Positions 57,602-64,000 of a stretch of 64,000 bases of DNA are shown piece by piece. Made by a program: the position numbers and the translations under genes. Numbering within the stretch: the first letter of the stretch is position 1; the number at the start of each line of letters is the position of its first letter. Under the pieces are notes generated by a model, which did not search any database, had not been told where the DNA came from, and was given only the letters and a program-made list of their open reading frames with translations. Where the stretch lies: NCBI GenBank assembly GCA_000827495.1, contig KN817521.1, positions 930,001-994,000 of the forward strand, written 5' to 3'. Origin of the DNA: Hypholoma sublateritium FD-334 SS-4. Taxonomy: Eukaryota; Basidiomycota; Agaricomycetes; Agaricales; Strophariaceae.

Positions 57602-59382
57602 TTCGGTAAAATTGAGTGTAGAAGTTGAAGCAAGGAACTTCCTATGGGTCTTGTAACAATCATAGTAGATTCCTTCTGCAATGCTTTTGTAGTGTCCAGC
57701 CTTGCGCCTTGCTAGGGCCTGCTTTGTAAATTCGTTACATACATGAATTGCATCAGCACTGTTGAGAAGTTTGTAAAGTCCCTGTATCTGTCTGCTTAGA
57801 AAAGCGCCCGTATTACTAGAGGAACAGTCAGCACAATCTTGTCAGGATACTTCATATTTGGCGTGGGATGCTTGCTGGGGGTAAGCCCCAACAGATCGAA
57901 CTCAGTAGGAGCCACCAGGAATCGAATCATAAATTGGTTTTAAGCTGGCCCAAAGCTGGCCTTGCCTTCAACATCGACGATGACATTTCCCCCAGACCAG
58001 ACCAAGTGATTTCAAACGGGAGTCCCCTCTTACTTCAACCAGTGTTCTTAACACCCTATGGAAGTCAATAGACAGTGAGCTATAAAGAGTGTCAATTCCA
58101 TACTTGAGCACATATTACGGCGATTCGTACCATTACACAACCAGTGGTATTGCAATGGGAAAAGCAGTGATCTTCTTGACAACCTGCATACCAAAGGTAC
58201 GTGTTGGTTCTCTGGGCTTTAACAGAATATTAGTTTTGCAAGGCATTTGGTTCATTGATTCATATTACTATCAAAAAAATCCTGATAGTACCAGAGCTCA
58301 ATTTAATCATCAAGTTTAAGCTGCGATGAAGCTTGGCATTAAGAAAAGCGATTTGAAGTTGCTGTTATGACTCACATAGACCCATGGAATATATGGGTAC
58401 CCCACTGTCAGCGCGCAGAACGTAAGTGGCACGGCCACAATTGATCGTTGTGGCGCAAGAAATCCCGCTTCAGTCGGAATGTGATTTCAGCACTGCCGCC
58501 CATGGTTGTGGGCTGTAAGTTTGACCACGTTTCGTAGTCGTAGTCCTGCCTCTGCCAGGTCACTGTCTGCATGAATTAGTGCAATGGTCGAGACGCTGGA
58601 GGAAAACGAATACTCAACTTGAATGAAATATAGGTCTACGGCATGTGGCCTTTCAAAGTTTCATGTGTGTGAAGTGAGCGCCATGAATCAGCGCCACTTA
58701 GTACTACTGAATTCGATCATAAAGGGTAGGAAGCCCAGTTTGATCTGACTGACTGCAACTGTCAATGTCCTTCTCCATGAACCACAATCTGACTCTGATG
58801 TCTGCAGTTCATGAAGGGGTAAAAGTAAGGGAGGCTGCCTTGGGGAGTATGAAGATTGACGGCCATTAGTTTAACTATCGGCTCAGCAACGGATTGCGGA
58901 TGGTCGAATATGAGTATACGCGTATATCTGGTTTTGTTGGGTGGTAAACGCCGGGGGTTGATTGCCTGTGTCAAAATGAAGATGAATGTTTTGGATAAAG
59001 CTTGTGGGATGGTGGGTGAGAGGCATTTTCAGAGCAGCCTACGTTGATAGACGACATTTTGCTTGAAATATTGAACATTACAAGCTAGCACGCGCCAGCC
59101 TCGTGGCAGCTTGAAGGTGAACCCAGTGAGCAAGAATTTTCGAATTAGTTCCTGCACACTGTTCCTAAGAGAATGGTCGTTGTGATGTTAGATACAGAGC
59201 ATTTCCACTGGGGATCAAGAGTACTTGTACAAGATCTGAGGGTTATGCGACGAGGAAGACACTTGAGTGACTTGTGAGTGACAGAAAGCTTTGTCTACTG
59301 ATAGCGTGAGAAATGACGTACGGTGTCACGGCCAAAGTCAGGGGAAGCATAGCGCGAGCAAGATGATCATCTACAACAAAGA
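57602..59382. other. 1.8-kb region without a recognised gene
   Basis: The largest empty stretch in the window. On the minus strand short coding-looking pieces occur (for example near 58440-58560 and 58780-58970), but each is under 80 codons, frames do not join by clean introns, and I recognise no family. A decayed gene or unusual UTR sequence is possible. No terminal repeats or transposase traces seen. The part next to 59382 is the GNL1 promoter. Confidence 0.45.
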
Positions 59383-61595
59383 ATGCCTCGTCGCAAAATT
59401 GTATCTACCCGCCAGAAAAAGATCGACCAGCAGCTCAAACGCGCTGTAAAACGCGGAGATGTTCCAGCCCCAGATCCTAAAACGCCACAACAGAAACGGA
59501 AACGAAGGGTCGGTCCAACCGGTCATATAGTAGGCGCACCAGAAAACGCGGCTCAGATAGAATCTGCGCGCAAGCTACAATCCGCGTTCATACAGTTACC
59601 CCCTACATTCTTGGAGGAAACACGAAATCTGGCCTCTAACCTACTCCTCTCGCGGCCTATTCCAGATGAGAAGGCGATCTATCACAACTTCGACAATGAT
59701 GGTGATCCCAACATTGCCCCATTATCATGCCCCAAACGACCGAAGTGGCGGTTTGAGATGTCTAAACTCGAGGTAGAAAGAAATGAGGAGGGTTACTTCA
59801 AAAAGTGGCTTGATCAAACAGATGACGCCCTCGCGAAGTGGCAAAATAAGGAAGAGCCAGCACCCGCAGACGTTTCCAAAGCACCCCAATCTATGCCTCG
59901 TTCGCCATCTTATTTTGAACGCAATCTGGAAGTATGGCGACAATTGTGCGTTTCGATCTTCCTTAGAACATATAACCCAGATTGAAGTTATGTATAGATG
60001 GCGCGTCTCAGAAATTTCTGAGATAATTCTCGTTCTATTAGATTCTCGCTGCCCCACCTTGCATTATCCACCTTCACTTTCATCATATCTCGGTGAAAAC
60101 AAGGTCATTCTTGTTTTAACCAAGGTTGATATCTCAGGGGCGGCTCGTGTCGAATCGTGGATCAAGTACATCCATTCCAAAAACCCAGGGGCGCGGATCG
60201 TACAGGTCGAATCATATGTCGAGAGAGAGTCTCGAGAGGAACGACAAGGCCGCGTACAATACGATCCGTCTATTCCCGAACACTTTCGCGCTAAGCTTAT
60301 ACAAGTCATCAAAGAAGTTCATGCCGAACTACTTGAACCTCCCCAGAAGGTCAAAAATAATCCGAACTGGCTGAAGAACTGGGTATCTCCCGTAAAGAAA
60401 GAGATCAACTGGGAAAATGTTTTAAAAGCGAAAGGGTCGAAAGTAGGGCTCACTGTTGGGGGAGCCGCAGCGCCCAAACCGCTCAGTGACAAGGATTCGG
60501 GTGCTTCTGAAAACCCAGAACCCCGGGCTGAACCAAGCTATTTGACCATTGGATTAATAGGTATGTAAAATCGCGTATCGCGTATATTATCTCCTGACAT
60601 CATTTGGTTTCAATAGGACAGCCAAATGTAGGGAAGTCATCGCTACTAAACGCCCTTTTTGGTCTCCGCAAAGTTCGAGCCTCGAAAACTGCAGGAAAGG
60701 TTTGTTTAGAATCGTGTTCACAGTATGTCCGGAATGACAACAAATCTCTCTAGACCAAGCATTTCCAGACTCTTTACTGGACGCCTGACGTTCGTCTGGT
60801 TGATTGTCCGGGACTCGTCATGCCAAATTACGTCCCAATGGAAATGCAGGCAACCATAGCACCTCAGGTTCATTGTTCACCAAGCAGCTAATCTCATTTT
60901 TAGATTCTCTGCGGAATCTTACCTATTTCTAAAGTCTCCGCTGTTCCTTCGTCGATCCATTTCGTGTCGCAAGTGCTACCCCTGGAAAAAATTCTTAATT
61001 TGGTCCATCCGTCGACGAAATTGGAGCGCGTGGAAGACAAACGGACGTGGCGTGGGGAGAGGAAGACAATCGACCTCTCCGGTCCTTCGAAAGAGCCTGG
61101 CTGGACTGCCATGGATATCTTGACTTCGTATGCTGATGCAAAAGGGTGGATAACTGCCAAGGCAGGACGACCTGATGTTCACCGCGCCGGAAATGCCTGT
61201 GATTTAGTAACTGCTCATTAACGCTCTCCTTATTGATTCAATTTTTTTTAGTGCTGCGTGCTGTGGCCGAGGGCCGGATTGGATGGGCCTTCTGGCCTCC
61301 TGACACAGGCCTCAAGGAAATCAAGTCTTGTGGCTCACCCGAACAAGGCATCTGGATCCCTCGTAGTGACAGAGCGGATGATGAAAGTGATTCCGAAAGT
61401 GAACACGGAGATGGAAGTAGTTCCGATGAAACAGACGGCGAGGAGTCGAAAGGTGTCCCAGAAGACGAAGCAGAGAGCAATGACGACAAGGAAGCGATCG
61501 CCAAACCGGCTGGTACCGGTAGATTTGGAGCGCTATCTCTCAACGATTTGGAAGATGACGACAGCGAAGAAAGCTCAAAAGTGTCAAGTGGCTAG
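59383..61595 (+). CDS. GNL1: Circularly permuted GTPase, GNL1 family
   Basis: YlqF/YawG-type GTPase of the GNL1 group, nucleolar/cytoplasmic; related GTPases act in ribosome biogenesis. Start MPRRKIVSTRQKKIDQQLKR is the basic N-terminus of the family. Then FERNLEVWRQL|WRVSEISEIILVLLDSR; permuted G4 VLTKVDISGAARVES; G5 region; G1 LIGQPNVGKSSLLNALFG; G2 ASKTAGKTKHFQTLYW; and G3 LVDCPGLVMPNYVPMEM. The order G4-G1-G2-G3 shows circular permutation. It continues ILCGILPISKVSAVPSSIHF, PGWTAMDILTSYADAKGWIT, AKAGRPDVHRAGNALLRAVA and EGRIGWAFWPPDT. The C-terminus is a long acidic Ser/Glu/Asp tail. G4 reads TKVD, not NKxD, as is normal for this family. Five short introns in phase. Complete, about 640-650 residues. 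Confidence 0.9.
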
Positions 61596-62032
61596 CAATA
61601 TGTGTGCGTAGTTGCATGTACAATGTGAGTCAGGGTTGTTCGCTACATGTGCTCTGTCCACGGGACCTCTGACCTGAAGTTGATCAGGTAAAACAGGTTC
61701 GGACAGCATGTGAAATGTATCGCATAACTTCGTTTGCTTCATGAAGTCTACTCTGTCGGAGAAAAGCGTGATTTACCTATGCATATTCGTAGGTCTTCTT
61801 CCCGGTTGTCCTACGCCATGACTATCTTTAAGAGCTTCCGCGTGCAGCATATAGGCGGGCTCGTGCCACCCGCCCTTGCACCCTGGTCTAAACCTGTTGT
61901 CCCCGTGTTCAGTTACCCCGAGCTTTTCGAGAGACGCAGCGATACTGAAGTGTGCCCGGGCCGATACGTTCTCCAGAATAATTCATAAAATGGGATTCTC
62001 AATTCCAATTCCTCACTTCAGGTAGTTTCAAC
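61596..62032 (+). other. Intergenic region upstream of the first CE12 gene
   Basis: 437 bp holding the GNL1 3' flank and the esterase promoter. An 84-codon frame at 61734-61988 has no signature. No clear TATA. Confidence 0.35.
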
Positions 62033-62979
62033 ATGCGCCCCTTACAATTTTCTGCTATATTCTTCGTGATCGTGTCATTTGTCTATGGGCAAACCGTTTA
62101 CTTGGCCGGCGATTCTACTATGGCACCAGGTGGAGGAGGAAACGGCACGGATGGTTGTTATTTCGCTCATTATTAGTATTCATAATTGCTAAAGATTCTC
62201 TACCGACAGGGTGGGGCCAATACGTCGGTCAGTACTTGTCCGTCCCTGTTGTCAATATGGCCATTGCAGGTCGTTCTGCAAGGTCGTACTCGGACGAAGG
62301 CCGTTTCACGACTATAATCGACACTGTAAAATCTGGCGACTTTGTCGTGATCGAATTTGGTCACAACGACGGCACATCAGGCGCTGTTGATAATGGCAGA
62401 CAGGATGCTGTGGGCAGTGACACTACCATTACTTCTACCGTAACAACTTCGAAGTAAGGAATTGACTCTCATTGTATCAAGGTTGGGCGCTCACAAATAT
62501 TCCCTTTACAGTGGGACCAACATTGACATCCATACATTCAATTTCTACATCGATAACGCTGTCAACTCTCTGAAAGCAAAAGGAGCGATACCCATTATTT
62601 CATCTCAGACACCAGACAATATTTGGTCAGGGGACGTCCTCTCCGCCCCACCTCGCTTCGTATCGTATGCACAAATCGCATCCGGCCAGACAGCCGCAAC
62701 TTATGTCGACCACTTCGACTATGTCGCCACCCAGTTCGAAAGTATTGGAGAAACCACAGTGAACACTTACTATCCAATGGACCACACTCACACCTCGCCA
62801 ACTGGTGCCAACGTTGTTGCTCAAGCATTTGTGCGAGGAGTACTATGTGGAAATAGTGCACTAGCTCAGAAGATAAACAGTGCCGGCAAGACTGTACCAC
62901 TCTCAGGTAAGTGAATATTTTTTTGCGAGGCGCACGCACTTTGACTCTAACCATACTTACCGCAGGACAATGTATCTAA
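62033..62979 (+). CDS. Rhamnogalacturonan acetylesterase (CE12, SGNH hydrolase), secreted
   Basis: Extracellular esterase removing acetyl groups from rhamnogalacturonan in pectin. A signal peptide [20 protein letters not shown] precedes [20 protein letters not shown]. Block I GDST carries the nucleophile Ser. Then [20 protein letters not shown], block [16 protein letters not shown], block [14 protein letters not shown], and block V with the Asp-His pair, [20 protein letters not shown]. Three introns (62156-62208 split Gly-Trp; near 62455-62511; near 62909-62965) with good signals except a gttgtt donor on the first. The last exon is just four codons, GQCI end. About 240-250 residues, the usual size of CE12. 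All catalytic blocks intact. A second, related gene starts 811 bp downstream on the same strand. Confidence 0.92.
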
Positions 62980-63790
62980 ATATTTCTCCTTCGTAGCTAT
63001 ATGTATTCATTGCTAAATCGATTTATGAGAACCTTTGAATCCAAGCGATCTTCCACGTACCTCGTTGGAGATACGAGGTCGGATGTCGGCCCGGTTATGA
63101 TGCGTAGGCGCCCGTGGGGAGCAAACAAACATACTTCCAGCTGACGAGCTTGCTTCTTGCCTCCTCCTGCGTTAGCAGGGTTACTCGCACCAAATCCAGT
63201 CCACTCACTGCGAAACACTTGGGGCAATTTATGACTCAAAATTCTTGTTAGACAGGCTTATGGCAGGCCTAAATAATGGACTGAACCGCCACGTCGCACT
63301 CGCGACTTGAGGCCGCCATGTCCATCACAACCAAGCCATACACTGCTTACCTGCGACCGCAACTTCCAAGCAATGGTATTATTAGCCGAATGTCAGCCGA
63401 TATACCTTTCCTATGCCTTCTTCGCGAGAAGTTGAGCCGCAACATTGCGGTGTCATGGGGGGGAACAATTTGGGCAGAACCTCGAATAAAAGAACCTACC
63501 CCCGACCGACTCTTAAAAATTCGGCCCTGTGCCACCGTAGGTGAGCATCGTGATGTACTCATGCTCACATAGGCTCACATACTACTGCTGCTTGGGTTCC
63601 GGCTACTTGCTTTCCGCGTCATCGCTGATTTAAAGTGTACGTATGTGCACTTTACATCGTAATCTGCTGGTTCATTTATTCCGAGAAATTCGAGATATTG
63701 GGCCATCGTTGACCCAATAGAATGCCGCCCGCCCCCACAATCTCATAAATTGTAGTCTCCCGCAATATTTTTCCCAACTCCACTACCACT
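62980..63790 (+). other. Intergenic region between tandem CE12 genes
   Basis: About 810 bp. No supported gene; two overlapping frames (63318-63572 plus, 63347-63568 minus) have no signature. The final 100 bases are the promoter/leader of the second copy. Confidence 0.4.
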
Positions 63791-64000
63791 ATGCGCTCTT
63801 CTCAACTTGTAACACTTTGCTCTGTGATCGCGCCATTTGTCCACGGGCAGACTGTGTATTTAGCTGGAGATCCCACTATGGCTAAGGGTGGAGGAGGAAA
63901 TGGTACAGATGGTGAGTGACTTGTGATTTATTTTATGTTGTAGAGGTGGTGACTCAACACTTTAATGGTAGGCTGGGGCCAATACCTCGGACAGTATTTG
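63791..64000 (+). CDS. Second CE12-type esterase copy, 5' part; nucleophile Ser replaced by Pro
   Basis: Cut by the window end. Exon 1 is 63791-63911: signal peptide MRSSQLVTLCSVIAPFVHGQ then [20 protein letters not shown]. An intron of 60 nt (63912-63971, gtgagt...ggtag) sits at the same codon as in the first copy and leads to GWGQYLGQYL. The alignment with copy 1 is nearly gap-free: [28 protein letters not shown]. But block I reads GAT CCC ACT (Asp-Pro-Thr) where copy 1 has GAT TCT ACT (Asp-Ser-Thr). Without this Ser an SGNH hydrolase lacks its nucleophile, so this copy is unlikely to be a normal esterase. The change TCT to CCC needs two substitutions, which argues against a single read error. 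Whether the remaining blocks are present lies outside the window. Confidence 0.85.

Noticed and set aside
57905..57960. tRNA-like string ggagccaccaggaatcgaatc on the minus strand
   Set aside because: It looks like an acceptor/T-arm end, but I cannot form a T-stem, anticodon arm or D-arm around it.

Overview
This window is nuclear DNA of a filamentous basidiomycete, most likely a mushroom-forming agaricomycete. The evidence is dense protein genes on both strands, broken up by many 45-75 nt introns with gt...ag ends and ct-a-rich branch regions. The gene set is also typical: a mushroom-type F-box/LRR protein, DUF4246, a CE12 esterase, a Sho1 osmosensor and a basidiomycete-type SAM methyltransferase. 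Exon structures below were assembled by hand from reading-frame continuity and remembered family signatures, without database searches.

Layout. 1-0.5 kb: 3' end of an unidentified gene. 0.75-2.2 kb: UDP-glucose 4-epimerase. 3.1-5.7 kb: MFS transporter, ending 25 bp from a convergent DUF4246 gene. 8-8.6 kb: Pin1/Ess1 prolyl isomerase. 9.5-10.9 kb: F-box protein. 11.2-12.9 kb: Wbp11 splicing factor, divergent from an RNF10-type RING protein (13.1-15.2 kb). 16-17.3 kb: Sho1. 17.9-20 kb: a GNAT acetyltransferase and its broken tandem copy. 20.4-23.4 kb: translation elongation factor 2. Then an R3HCC1L-like RRM protein, a ricin-B-like protein, a Wss1/SPRTN-type DNA-protein crosslink protease, an EEF2KMT-type methyltransferase, the mitoribosomal protein mS45, an NR2C2AP homologue, a tyrosine phosphatase, a quinone oxidoreductase and an FAD monooxygenase. 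38.2-43.2 kb: a large Ubp2-like deubiquitinase. 44.4-49.5 kb: a GC-rich block with a PB1/UBA-like protein and an intronless F-box protein. 49.9-53.2 kb: WDR75/Utp17. 53.5-55.7 kb: a SAM methyltransferase. 56.3-57.6 kb: an AIF/FSP1-type oxidoreductase. 59.4-61.6 kb: GTPase GNL1. 62-64 kb: tandem rhamnogalacturonan acetylesterases, the second cut off by the window end.

Most genes are housekeeping (translation, ribosome biogenesis, splicing, ubiquitin). The accessory part is small: transporter/DUF4246, GNAT pair, oxidoreductase pair and esterase pair. The translation theme recurs: EF2, the probable EF2 lysine methyltransferase about 5 kb away, mS45, WDR75 and GNL1. I see no rRNA or CRISPR, no transposon with coding capacity, and no tRNA I could support.

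I found no convincing new multi-gene system. The most unusual signals are: a duplicated esterase whose nucleophile serine is replaced by proline; a tandem acetyltransferase copy with several separate lesions; coding micro-exons of 3-14 nt in four genes (EF2, Wss1-like, DUF4246, possibly Ess1); and GC-AG introns in three genes where no GT donor keeps the frame.
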